A stretch of DNA of 64,000 bases from Empedobacter sp036647415. GTDB lineage: Bacteria; Bacteroidota; Bacteroidia; Flavobacteriales; Weeksellaceae. Positions 37,162 through 45,078 of the stretch are shown piece by piece; position 1 is the first letter of the stretch, and each line of letters opens with the position of its first letter. The stretch covers positions 124,001 to 188,000 of the forward strand of contig NZ_JAVXKG010000001.1 in assembly GCF_036647415.1 (NCBI RefSeq). Reading direction: 5' to 3'. A program made the position numbers and the translations under genes. The notes beneath the pieces were generated by a model. It ran no database searches. It was not told where the DNA came from and worked only from the letters and a program-made list of their open reading frames with translations.

Positions 37162-37376
37162 GTATTTTTAAAGATAAAAAACATCATCGTAGACTAAATT
37201 AAATCATTTACAGAACAAAATTATCATTTACCAGATTTACCTTCTACAAAAGAAATTAAGCAAATAGGTTTATAGTTAGATGAAATAAATAATCTTCTAC
37301 TTCAAAAGGTTGAAGAGTTAACTCTTCATTTAATTGAGCAAAATGAAAAAAGCGAAACTCTTGAAAATATAAAATA
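37162..37376 (+). pseudogene. Decayed C-terminal fragment of a surface or tail-fibre-like protein
   Basis: Reading frame at 37162-37376 gives VFLKIKNIIVD, stop, IKSFTEQNYHLPDLPSTKEI, KQIGL, stop, LDEINNLLLQKVEELTLHLI, EQNEKSETLENIK, stop. The HLPDLPSxKEI ... LLxKVEELTLHLIEQ pattern is the well-known end of many Bacteroidota surface or endosialidase-chaperone-like proteins. Two in-frame stops and the absence of any upstream body show that it is a remnant. It fills most of the 306-bp gap between 37098 and 37405. Confidence 0.75.
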
Positions 37377-37404
37377 ATATGAAGAAAATAAGTAAGTAAT
37401 AACT

Positions 37405-37677
37405 ATGATAATTATTAACGAATTTTTAGAACAAGGCTTAATAGGTCTTCTAATGGGGAGTTCTATATTATTAATTTCATTTCTTTTTTATTATCCTTAT
37501 TATAAAAAACGAAAATCTAAACCTAAATATTTAGTTGAAAGAGACAATAAACTAGATTATTTAAAAGATGGTTTTAATTTATTAAGTTATAATAGAATAA
37601 TAGGAGGCTTTATTATTGGTGGAGTTCTCATTATTATCTCTATTTATTATTTATTTATAGAGTTACAAAAAAATTAA
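37405..37677 (+). CDS. Small two-helix membrane protein beside a gene remnant
   Basis: A 90-residue protein: hydrophobic helix at about 10-30 (GLIGLLMGSSILLISFLFYYPYY), a basic stretch (KKRKSKPKY), a short soluble loop (VERDNKLDYLKDGFNLLSYN), and a second helix at about 64-86 (IIGGFIIGGVLIIISIYYLF). No family is recognised. Its position just after the decayed surface-protein fragment suggests an accessory origin, for instance a companion or immunity-like gene that has outlived its partner; that is only inference. Confidence 0.5.
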   Translation: MIIINEFLEQGLIGLLMGSSILLISFLFYYPYYKKRKSKPKYLVERDNKLDYLKDGFNLLSYNRIIGGFIIGGVLIIISIYYLFIELQKN

Positions 37678-37830
37678 TTAACTATTAAATAATCAACCCA
37701 ATAGTTAACAATCTCTATAAACTACACCCAAAATTTTAGACGTTTTATGGGTTTATTATTGAGTATTTTTTACCCTTAAAATATCTATAACACATTTCAT
37801 GTAAAATAGACAATATTATAAATCACAAAA

Positions 37831-37856
37831 AAAGCTCATCCAATAGATGAGCTTTT
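37831..37856. terminator. Bidirectional terminator
   Basis: AAAGCTCATC (37831-37840) pairs with GATGAGCTTT (37846-37855) around CAATA. It serves the minus-strand LysE-type gene and possibly the 37405 gene. Confidence 0.8.
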
Positions 37857-37863
37857 ATATTTT

Positions 37864-38547
37864 CTAATTTGTTTGTTCTTGATTAATAAGTTGATTTTCT
37901 ATTTTTTTGTCTATTTCCTTAAAAAATCCGAAACCTTTTAAGATAATAATCAATCCAAAAATCAATAGACAGATTCCAACTCCTTTTCGTACTAAAAATA
38001 CTTTTTGATCTGTAAATCTTTTCTGAAGTTTACCTGCTAAAAAGATTTTAATTAAATCTATTCCAAAATAAGTTCCTAATACAACGCCCATATACAATAA
38101 GAAATCGCTTGGTTTTGGATATTGAATCATAACTGAAGATACAATTACAAACCAAAAAACAATGACTCCAATATTCAATAAATTCATAATAAATCCATTG
38201 ACAAATGTTCGGAGATAATTATTGCTTACAAAACCTGCTTCGCTCTCTATATGTAGCTTTGGTTTAGAGAAATACATAAAAATTCCATAAATCAAAACAA
38301 AGAAACCACCTATAATATAGATGCGATAAAATTTGGGATGATTGGTCACATAATCTGTGAAATCTTTACTTCCAAAATATGCCGCAGCTATACATAAAAT
38401 ATCTGCTGCAATAACACCTAAATCTAGCACTACAGCGGTTTTCCAACTTCTGCGTAAACTGGTTTCTATCAACAAAAAAAATACAGGTCCAATTAGTATT
38501 GTACTTAATAAGAAACCTATTAGTATGGCCGAAAAAATTATATCCAT
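37864..38547 (-). CDS. LysE family translocator
   Basis: A 227-residue protein with six predicted helices. The N-terminus IIFSAILIGFLLSTILIGPVFFLLIETSLRRSWKTAVVLDLGVIAAD is the LysE/RhtB start (GPxFFxxxxxSLxxGxxxA). LysE proteins export amino acids such as lysine or threonine or homoserine lactones across the inner membrane; the substrate is unknown. A charged tail (KKIENQLINQEQTN) closes the protein. It is 42 bp downstream of rnr on the same strand, so the two may be cotranscribed. Confidence 0.85.
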   Translation of the reverse strand: MDIIFSAILIGFLLSTILIGPVFFLLIETSLRRSWKTAVVLDLGVIAADILCIAAAYFGSKDFTDYVTNHPKFYRIYIIGGFFVLIYGIFMYFSKPKLHIESEAGFVSNNYLRTFVNGFIMNLLNIGVIVFWFVIVSSVMIQYPKPSDFLLYMGVVLGTYFGIDLIKIFLAGKLQKRFTDQKVFLVRKGVGICLLIFGLIIILKGFGFFKEIDKKIENQLINQEQTN

Positions 38548-38589
38548 AACTTAAATAAGGTCTGCAAGATAAGTCTAAATTATGAAAAA

Positions 38590-40749
38590 TTAGGCATCAA
38601 CTAATTCAAAATCTAATTGCTTCTTAATCAAATCTGCATTTAAAACTTTGATTTTAACTGGGCTACCCAATTGGTACTTAATTCCAGTTCTTTTTCCTAC
38701 TAATGCATGATTTTTATCGTCAAAGTAGTAATGATCACCCGTCATTGCGCGTGAACGTATTAATCCTTCGCAACGAGTTTCTGGAATTTCCACGAAAATA
38801 CCATAGTCTTGTACACCTGTAATAAATGCATCAAACGTCTGTCCAACAAACTGTTCCATATATTTTACTTGCATGTATTTTATTGATTCACGCTCTGCTT
38901 CTGCTGCAATTTTTTCGCGAGAAGATGCATGTTTTGCTTTGTCTTCGTAAATAGATGAATCTGGCGATTTTTTACCATCTAAATAATCTTGTAGCAAACG
39001 ATGTGCAATTATATCTGGATAACGACGAATTGGCGATGTAAAATGCGTATAATAATCAAATGCTAAGCCATAATGTCCAATATTATCGGTTGTATACTTA
39101 GCTTTTGCCATTGTGCGCATAGATAAAGTTTCTACCATATTTTCTTCTGGTTTTCCTTTTACATCTGCCAACAATTTATTCATCGATTGAATAGTTGTTT
39201 TTCTATCACCTACTTGTAATTCGTACCCAAATTGACGAATAAAGTTTTTAAGATCAATTAATTTATCTGGATTTGGATCATCGTGAACACGGTAAATGTA
39301 AGTGTTGTCATTGTCTTTTCCGTGTTTATCTAAACTAATAAATTCTGAAACTTTTTTGTTACAAAGCAACATAAACTCTTCAATCAATTTATTAGAATCT
39401 TTTCCTATTTTGAAATAAATTCCAGTTGGATTGTGTTCTTCATCTAAATTGAATTTTACTTCTACTTTATCAAAATTAACTGCACCAACATTCATACGCT
39501 CTGCGCGCATCAATTTTGCTAAACGATCTAATGTTAAGATTTCTTCTTTAAAATCTCCATCTTCTCCTTCGATAATAGCCTGTGCTTCTTCGTATGTAAA
39601 ACGTCTATCAGAATGTATTGCTGTTCTACCAAACCACGTATTTACAATTTTTGCATTATTATCTAATTCAAAAACACCAGAAAATGTGTATTTGTCTTCA
39701 TTTGGACGTAAAGAACATGCTACATTAGATAAAATTTCGGGTAGCATTGGTACTACTCTATCCACTAAATAAACAGAAGTTGCGCGTTTGTAAGCTTCTT
39801 GTTCTATCAAAGTTCCTGGTCTTACGTAATGTGATACATCTGCAATGTGAACCCCAATTTCCCAATTTCCGTTTTCTAATTTCTGAATAGATAATGCATC
39901 ATCAAAGTCTTTAGCATCTTTCGGATCTATTGTAAAAGTGGTTATATTTCGCATATCACGGCGTTTTGCAACTTCTTTTTCATCAATAGATGTGTCTAAG
40001 TTATTTGCCTCTTCTTCTACTTCTTCCGGAAATTTTTCTGGTAAACCATATTCTAATAAAATTGAATTGATTTCTACACTTGTATCTTCAGGATTTCCTA
40101 AAACTTTGGTAATTTCTCCGAATGGTGAATTAGAACCTTCTGGCCAATTTGTTAAACGAACAACAACTTTTTCTCCTGGTTTTGCATCATTAAATTTTTC
40201 TTTTGGAACAAAGAAATCATGGTTACCATTTTGCATTGTTACAAAACCGAAATTTCCATTCTTTCCTAATTCGAAAATACCTGTAAACTCTGTTTTGTTA
40301 CGTTCTAATATTTCAACAATTTCACCTTCTGTTTTTGTTGAATTTTTACTCTTTTTTGGATAAACATACACACGAACAGTATCGCCCATCAGTGTATTTT
40401 TAGTTTTTCCTTTTTGTACAAAAACATCTTGTTCTAAACCATCAATCATAACATAAGCGTTACCAGAAGCTGTCAAATCTGCTTTCCCAATCATATAATC
40501 ATTGGTTGCATTTATTTTATATTTTCCACGCTCTACTTCGGTAATCTTTTTGTCTACTAATAAGACATTTAGATTTTTTATCAATAATTCAACATCAATA
40601 CGATTGGTTAAATTAAGTGCTGATGCGATTTGTTTATAGTTTAAAGGTTTATTTGGATTTTGAAATAAAACTTCGATGATAGACTTCGTAAACTTTGTTA
40701 TGTTTTTGTCTTTTTTCGCCTTTGTATTTTTAAAATTTTGTCTTGGCAT
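38590..40749 (-). CDS. rnr: Ribonuclease R
   Basis: A 719-residue RNase II/R-family 3'-5' exoribonuclease. Order: N-terminal winged-helix (about 20-80), two cold-shock/OB domains (80-245), the RNB catalytic domain with IDPKDAKDFDDALS (metal-binding Asp cluster) and HFTSPIRRYPDIIAHRLL, and a C-terminal S1 domain (about 635-718, GQTFDAFITGVQDYGIFVEI). It degrades structured RNA. On the minus strand TATCTTTG at 40890-40897 may be its -7 element, which would leave a 5' leader of about 135 nt. Confidence 0.96.
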   Translation of the reverse strand: MPRQNFKNTKAKKDKNITKFTKSIIEVLFQNPNKPLNYKQIASALNLTNRIDVELLIKNLNVLLVDKKITEVERGKYKINATNDYMIGKADLTASGNAYVMIDGLEQDVFVQKGKTKNTLMGDTVRVYVYPKKSKNSTKTEGEIVEILERNKTEFTGIFELGKNGNFGFVTMQNGNHDFFVPKEKFNDAKPGEKVVVRLTNWPEGSNSPFGEITKVLGNPEDTSVEINSILLEYGLPEKFPEEVEEEANNLDTSIDEKEVAKRRDMRNITTFTIDPKDAKDFDDALSIQKLENGNWEIGVHIADVSHYVRPGTLIEQEAYKRATSVYLVDRVVPMLPEILSNVACSLRPNEDKYTFSGVFELDNNAKIVNTWFGRTAIHSDRRFTYEEAQAIIEGEDGDFKEEILTLDRLAKLMRAERMNVGAVNFDKVEVKFNLDEEHNPTGIYFKIGKDSNKLIEEFMLLCNKKVSEFISLDKHGKDNDNTYIYRVHDDPNPDKLIDLKNFIRQFGYELQVGDRKTTIQSMNKLLADVKGKPEENMVETLSMRTMAKAKYTTDNIGHYGLAFDYYTHFTSPIRRYPDIIAHRLLQDYLDGKKSPDSSIYEDKAKHASSREKIAAEAERESIKYMQVKYMEQFVGQTFDAFITGVQDYGIFVEIPETRCEGLIRSRAMTGDHYYFDDKNHALVGKRTGIKYQLGSPVKIKVLNADLIKKQLDFELVDA

Positions 40750-41142
40750 AATTTGAATTGTATCAAAATCTCCATTAATATAAGGAGATTGATTTATAAA
40801 TAGTTAATAATTATACATCTTAATTAATTGATAATCAAATTATTTTTGAAAACTCTTGATAAGATGTTAATAAACTAACATAACCGTTGCAAAGATAATG
40901 TATCCTTACTCTAAAATAACAATTTATAGGTAATTCTATGTTATTTAAAGGATAAGATTATATTTTCAATGTTTTGATCTATTGCGAAAATTAAGCCAAA
41001 ATTAAAAAAGTAGAATATTTTAGAAGTATGTTAAACCTTTCTTCGTTACAAACAATTCAAAAACATTGTAAATATCTGAATTAAAATAAATTAACAGCCT
41101 TTATCAACAGTTATAAACAATGTTAATTTCAATATAAAATAC
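40750..41142. other. AT-rich intergenic region, no gene seen
   Basis: About 390 bp between rnr and the asnA terminator without a plausible frame. It probably holds the rnr promoter and a long leader. Near 41101 it contains TTATCAACA, one mismatch from a DnaA box. Nothing else is recognisable. Confidence 0.5.
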
Positions 41143-41173
41143 AAAAAAAGCTGTTTCTCAGGAAACAGCTTTT
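41143..41173 (-). terminator. Terminator of asnA
   Basis: AAAAGCTGTTTC (41146-41157) pairs with GAAACAGCTTTT (41162-41173) around TCAG; the A-run on the left becomes the U-run of the minus-strand transcript. Confidence 0.88.
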
Positions 41174-41177
41174 GCTT

Positions 41178-42182
41178 TTATAATAATTCTATACTTTCTA
41201 ATTTTAATTGATCTTTTATTTCTTTGTCCCAAATACTTGGTTGTACTTGTCCAATATGTTTCAATTTCAACATAAACATTGTCATTCGAGATTGTCCAAT
41301 TCCACCACCGATAGATTCTGTTAACTGATCTTCTAATAACATGGTATGAAATAATAAGTTTTTACGGTCTGATAAACTTCTGATTTCTAATTGTCTTAGT
41401 AAAGCCGTTTTATCTACACGAATTCCCATTGATGATAATTCAAAAGCTGATTCTAAGACTGGATTCCAAACCAAAATATCTCCGTTAAGACCTTTAAAAC
41501 CATCACTATTCTCTGTGCTCCAATCATCATAATCCGCCGCACGAGCATCATGAAATTCTCCGTTTGTTAATTCTCCTCCAATTCCATAAATAAAAACCGC
41601 TCCAAATTCTTTACAAATTGCGTTTTCTCTTTCTTTTGGAGAATATGTTGGGTATTTTTGTAATAAATCTTCTGATGAAATAAATGTAATTTCTTCTGGT
41701 AAAACCGCCTTTATTTCAGGATATTTTTCTTCAACTTTTTGTTCAGTTTCTTGGATAACTTTATAAATAGATTTTACAGTTTCTTGCAGATAATCTAATT
41801 TTCTATCTTCCGTCGCAATTACTTTTTCCCAATCCCATTGATCCACATAAATAGAATGTATTGGCGAATAATCCTCGTCTGGTCGCAAAGCACGCATATC
41901 GGTAATAATTCCTTCTCCACGCTCTATCTCCAATTCTTTCAGCCTAATACGTTTCCATTTTGCCAAAGAATGTACAACAACCGCATTTTTATCATTCAAA
42001 GATTTTATCGGAAATTTTACAGGTCTTTCTATACTATTCAAATCATCATTAATTCCTGTTCCGTCTAATACAACTAATGGTCCTGAAACTGGAATAATGT
42101 TTAACTCTTTTTGTAATGATTTAGTAAACTCTTCTTTTACAAAAGAAATTGCTTGTTCTCTAAGTAGTAATGCTCTGCTCAT
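41178..42182 (-). CDS. asnA: Aspartate--ammonia ligase AsnA
   Basis: A 334-residue AsnA, full length, related to class II aminoacyl-tRNA synthetases. The visible blocks are VVHSLAKWKRIRLKEL, DMRALRPDEDYSPIHSIYVDQWDWEK, DDWSTENSDGFKGLNGDILVW and GGGIGQSRMTMFML. It makes asparagine from aspartate, ammonia and ATP in the cytosol. It is a single gene flanked by a terminator on its 3' side and 230 bp of AT-rich sequence on its 5' side. Confidence 0.97.
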   Translation of the reverse strand: MSRALLLREQAISFVKEEFTKSLQKELNIIPVSGPLVVLDGTGINDDLNSIERPVKFPIKSLNDKNAVVVHSLAKWKRIRLKELEIERGEGIITDMRALRPDEDYSPIHSIYVDQWDWEKVIATEDRKLDYLQETVKSIYKVIQETEQKVEEKYPEIKAVLPEEITFISSEDLLQKYPTYSPKERENAICKEFGAVFIYGIGGELTNGEFHDARAADYDDWSTENSDGFKGLNGDILVWNPVLESAFELSSMGIRVDKTALLRQLEIRSLSDRKNLLFHTMLLEDQLTESIGGGIGQSRMTMFMLKLKHIGQVQPSIWDKEIKDQLKLESIELL

Positions 42183-42360
42183 CTTAAATATCTTTAAATA
42201 ATTTGTTTGATTAAATTCTGAGTGTAAAATTATATCAAGTCAAAATAAAAAAACATATTATAAATTAAAATGGTTTATAAATAATTAATTTTAAATCATA
42301 ATAATACTTTTTAATTAAATATTTAAACTAAAATTATCAATATTATTTAAAATTTAAAAT

Positions 42361-42393
42361 AAAAAAAAGTCAATTCTTATCGAATTGACTTTT
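42361..42393 (-). terminator. Terminator of rpiB
   Basis: AAAAGTCAATTC (42365-42376) pairs with GAATTGACTTTT (42382-42393) around TTATC, with a longer A-run on the left that becomes U in the minus-strand transcript. Confidence 0.88.
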
Positions 42394-42415
42394 CTATCTA
42401 TAATGTATTTAAGAT

Positions 42416-42856
42416 TTATCCATTATATGCACACGCAATTTTATCAACGCGAGTTTGGTGACGACCACCTTCAAAATCTGTAGACAAAAATGTAGTAACA
42501 ATTTCTTCTGCATACTCATACGCTATAAATCGCGCAGGCAAAGTCAATACATTTGCATTATTGTGTTGACGAGATAACTTGGCAATATCCGTCATCCAGC
42601 ACAATGCAGCACGAATTCCTTGGTGTTTATTTGCAGTCATTGTAACGCCTTGCGCACTACCACAAACCAAAATTCCGAAATCTGCTTTTCCATCTTCCAC
42701 AGCTTTTGCCGTTGGGTGTGCAAAATCAGGGTAATCAACACTTGCTGTTGAGAACGTTCCAAAATCCTCAACCTCAAATCCTTGACTTGTTAAAAAGGGT
42801 ACTAATTTCTCCTTATAATCGAACCCAGCATGGTCCGCTCCGATTGCAATTTTCAT
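42416..42856 (-). CDS. rpiB: Ribose-5-phosphate isomerase B
   Basis: A 146-residue RpiB/LacAB-family isomerase that interconverts ribose 5-phosphate and ribulose 5-phosphate in the pentose phosphate pathway. It has the N-terminal KIAIGADHAGFDYKEKL, SVDYPDFAHPTAKAV, the active-site CGSAQGVTMTANKHQGIRAAL (Cys65-type base in the CGS loop) and RQHNNANVLTLPARF. The length is normal. It is a single gene, transcribed away from pgk across the 549-bp region described separately. Confidence 0.95.
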   Translation of the reverse strand: MKIAIGADHAGFDYKEKLVPFLTSQGFEVEDFGTFSTASVDYPDFAHPTAKAVEDGKADFGILVCGSAQGVTMTANKHQGIRAALCWMTDIAKLSRQHNNANVLTLPARFIAYEYAEEIVTTFLSTDFEGGRHQTRVDKIACAYNG

Positions 42857-43123
42857 TTAATTAACAGGTGTTTTTGTTGTTTTTGTTTAAATAATTGTAA
42901 ATCAAATGTTAAGTAAGATTAACAATTTGTTAAAAGATGACTGAATAATTCTAATAAGTTTTCGATAGAAAAATTTGGAATTCTGATCTCAAAATGCAAT
43001 TAGAAAAATATCAATACAAGTCAAGTAAAACTTTTCATTTTGGCACGAAAGATTTACACATCGTTATGAATAGTTTTAACAAAACTTCTTTTTAACAAAA
43101 GCTGTTTATTAACTAAAATCACA

Positions 43124-43135
43124 AATTGTTAATAG
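43124..43135 (+). repeat. 12-mer repeat AATTGTTAATAG, copy 1
   Basis: One of four identical direct copies (others at 43306, 44727, 44818; near copy at 44930) confined to the two intergenic regions around pgk. Confidence 0.65.
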
Positions 43136-43217
43136 CATATCTAACTCTTTCATTACAAAACAAAATTACAAATAATAGCTTGTTAATTGGTACTAAATAA
43201 AATTTATCTCACTTTAG

Positions 43218-43226
43218 TTATACACA
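43218..43226 (+). promoter_or_regulatory. DnaA-box-like sequence TTATACACA
   Basis: This is an exact match to the general DnaA box TTATNCACA in the rpiB-pgk gap. A single 9-mer in AT-rich DNA can arise by chance. Confidence 0.4.
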
Positions 43227-43305
43227 TATTAACAGTGCTAATAGTAATAACATATTTTTCTTTTTTTTAATTTTAAAAAATTATTAATCTATTATAATAT
43301 TTATG

Positions 43306-43317
43306 AATTGTTAATAG
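43306..43317 (+). repeat. 12-mer repeat AATTGTTAATAG, copy 2
   Basis: Identical to copy 1, 182 bp further on and 30 bp before the pgk -33 element, so it could also affect pgk transcription. Confidence 0.65.
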
Positions 43318-43346
43318 TTGAAAATTGAAAATTGAATGGAATGATT

Positions 43347-43380
43347 TTGATCTCGAAAATGAAAGTTTCATTACTTTTGT
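43347..43380 (+). promoter_or_regulatory. pgk promoter, Bacteroidota type
   Basis: TTTG at 43347-43350 and TACTTTTG at 43373-43380 fit the -33 TTTG / -7 TAnnTTTG consensus with a 22-bp spacer. Transcription would begin near 43386, leaving about 20 nt before the ATG. Confidence 0.65.
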
Positions 43381-43405
43381 GTAATTCAAAAAATCAAAAT
43401 AAACG

Positions 43406-44596
43406 ATGAAAACAATTAACGACTTCAATTTCGAAAATAAAAAAGCATTGATCCGTGTAGATTTCAATGTCCCACAAGACGAAAACTTAAATGTTACCGA
43501 TGATACACGTATAAGAGCTGCTAAACCAACGATAGACAAAATATTGAAAGATGGTGGCGCTGTAATCTTAATGAGTCATCTGGGACGCCCAAAAGGCGAA
43601 TTCAACGATAAATATTCATTAAAACATATTGCTTCTAAAATTTCTGAAATTCTTGGCGTTGATGTTATCGTTGCGAATGATGTAATTGGCGATGATGCAA
43701 AACAAAAAGTGAATAATCTAAAACCAGGCCAAATTTTATTGTTAGAAAACGTACGTTTTCACAACGAAGAAGAAAATGGTGATTCAGATTTTGCGAAACA
43801 ATTGGCTGCATTTGGAGATATTTATGTGAATGACGCTTTCGGAACTGCACATCGTGCACATGCTTCGACTGCAATTATCGCAGAATTTTTCCCAGAAAAT
43901 AAAGTTTTTGGTTTGTTAATGGAACAAGAATTAACAGCTATCAACAAAGTGTTAACTGATGGAGAAAAACCTGTAACAGCAGTACTTGGAGGTGCTAAAG
44001 TATCATCTAAAATTACGATTATCAACAATATTTTACCAGTTATTGATAACTTGATTATTGGTGGTGGAATGACTTACACTTTTGTAAAAGCAAAAGGCGG
44101 GAAAATAGGAAATTCATTAGTAGAAAATGATAAATTAGATTTAGCATTAGAGATTTTAGAAGAATGTAAAAAACACAATGTAAATGTGTATTTGCCAGTA
44201 GATAATGTAATTGCAGATAATTTTAGCAACGATGCTAATGTGCAAACTGTTCCTTCGGACGAAATTCCAGACGGTTGGATGGGAATGGATGTTGGTGTAG
44301 AATCTTCTAAAGTTTTTGCAGAAGTGATCAATAATTCTAAAACTATTTTGTGGAATGGTCCATTAGGTGTTTTCGAAATGTCAAATTTTGCAAAAGGAAC
44401 AATCGCTTTAGGTGATGCAATTGCAGAATCGACTAAAAACGGTGCATTTTCATTAGTTGGTGGTGGAGATTCTGTTGCATTTGTAAAACAATTTGGTTAC
44501 GACGACAAAGTAAGCTACGTTTCTACCGGTGGTGGAGCAATGTTAGAATCTTTGGAAGGAAGAGAATTACCAGGAGTTGCGGCAATTCTAAAATAA
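43406..44596 (+). CDS. pgk: Phosphoglycerate kinase
   Basis: A 396-residue glycolytic kinase that transfers phosphate from 1,3-bisphosphoglycerate to ADP. N-domain substrate residues are in RVDFNVPQD and SHLGRPKGE, followed by LLLENVRFHNEEE, and the C-domain nucleotide site shows LGGAKVSSKI, WNGPLGVFEM and GGGDSVAFV. It is full length. It stands alone with its own promoter and terminator, not with gapA, and both flanking gaps hold copies of the same 12-mer. Confidence 0.98.
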   Translation: MKTINDFNFENKKALIRVDFNVPQDENLNVTDDTRIRAAKPTIDKILKDGGAVILMSHLGRPKGEFNDKYSLKHIASKISEILGVDVIVANDVIGDDAKQKVNNLKPGQILLLENVRFHNEEENGDSDFAKQLAAFGDIYVNDAFGTAHRAHASTAIIAEFFPENKVFGLLMEQELTAINKVLTDGEKPVTAVLGGAKVSSKITIINNILPVIDNLIIGGGMTYTFVKAKGGKIGNSLVENDKLDLALEILEECKKHNVNVYLPVDNVIADNFSNDANVQTVPSDEIPDGWMGMDVGVESSKVFAEVINNSKTILWNGPLGVFEMSNFAKGTIALGDAIAESTKNGAFSLVGGGDSVAFVKQFGYDDKVSYVSTGGGAMLESLEGRELPGVAAILK

Positions 44597-44623
44597 AGAA
44601 AATCAAAATTTCAAGATAATTCT

Positions 44624-44651
44624 AAGTCGGGCATTTGCTCGACTTTTTTTA
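44624..44651 (+). terminator. Terminator of pgk
   Basis: AAGTCGGGC (44624-44632) pairs with GCTCGACTT (44637-44645) around ATTT, with one wobble pair, followed by a T-run. Confidence 0.85.
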
Positions 44652-44726
44652 TGCCTTATTGTTAAATCATTATGAACTTGTTTCAGAATCAAATTAAATG
44701 AGAAACTGAGTTTATTTCAGTTTCAT

Positions 44727-44738
44727 AATTGTTAATAG
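44727..44738 (+). repeat. 12-mer repeat AATTGTTAATAG, copy 3
   Basis: Exact copy downstream of pgk, same orientation as copies 1, 2 and 4. Confidence 0.65.
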
Positions 44739-44817
44739 TATTTTATTGATATTAAGTGAATTAACTACTTTTTAACTGAGTTATAAAAAGAATGTTTATA
44801 GCTTGATTAATTACTCA

Positions 44818-44829
44818 AATTGTTAATAG
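44818..44829 (+). repeat. 12-mer repeat AATTGTTAATAG, copy 4
   Basis: Exact copy 91 bp after copy 3; a near copy AATTGTTAATAA lies at 44930-44941, 112 bp further on. Confidence 0.65.
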
Positions 44830-44883
44830 TAAATAATTCAATATAAATAAATTAAAAAGTTATAAATAGACTTTATCAAAAGT

Positions 44884-44892
44884 TGTGAATAA
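44884..44892 (-). promoter_or_regulatory. DnaA-box-like sequence TTATTCACA (minus strand)
   Basis: TGTGAATAA on the plus strand is the reverse complement of TTATTCACA, an exact TTATNCACA match, between repeat copies 4 and 5. Confidence 0.4.
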
Positions 44893-45078
44893 AGGTTTTA
44901 TTTCAAATTTATTTACTTTAATAGATTAAAATTGTTAATAATAAATAATTGATTAACAATAAATTAAAAAGTAATTAAGATAGTTTATGAAGAATTGTTA
45001 AGATTAAAATTTAACTATAAATAGCTATTTTATTTCAATAAAGGTTTGTTATATTCGTAAAGATTTAAGAATCAACCT

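Larger units (their letters stand above)
42857..43405. other. Long AT-rich intergenic region with repeats, candidate origin-like element
   Basis: This 549-bp gap between divergent rpiB and pgk has no credible ORF. It contains two copies of AATTGTTAATAG (43124-43135 and 43306-43317), a perfect TTATNCACA DnaA-box match (TTATACACA, 43218-43226) and, 13 bp downstream of that, TAATAGTAATAA triplets. The pgk promoter lies at its right end. Whether it is a replication or a regulatory region is not decided by sequence alone. Confidence 0.4.
44597..45078. other. AT-rich intergenic region with repeat copies, no gene seen
   Basis: 482 bp after pgk. It holds the pgk terminator, two exact and one near copy of AATTGTTAATAG, the direct sequence pair GTAAATAATT / ATAAATAATT after copies 4 and 5, and a DnaA-box match on the minus strand. 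No reading frame looks coding. Confidence 0.5.

Noticed and set aside
41098..41112. TTATCAACA as a third DnaA box
   Set aside because: It has one mismatch to TTATNCACA and lies outside the repeat-bearing gaps; such sequences are frequent at this base composition.
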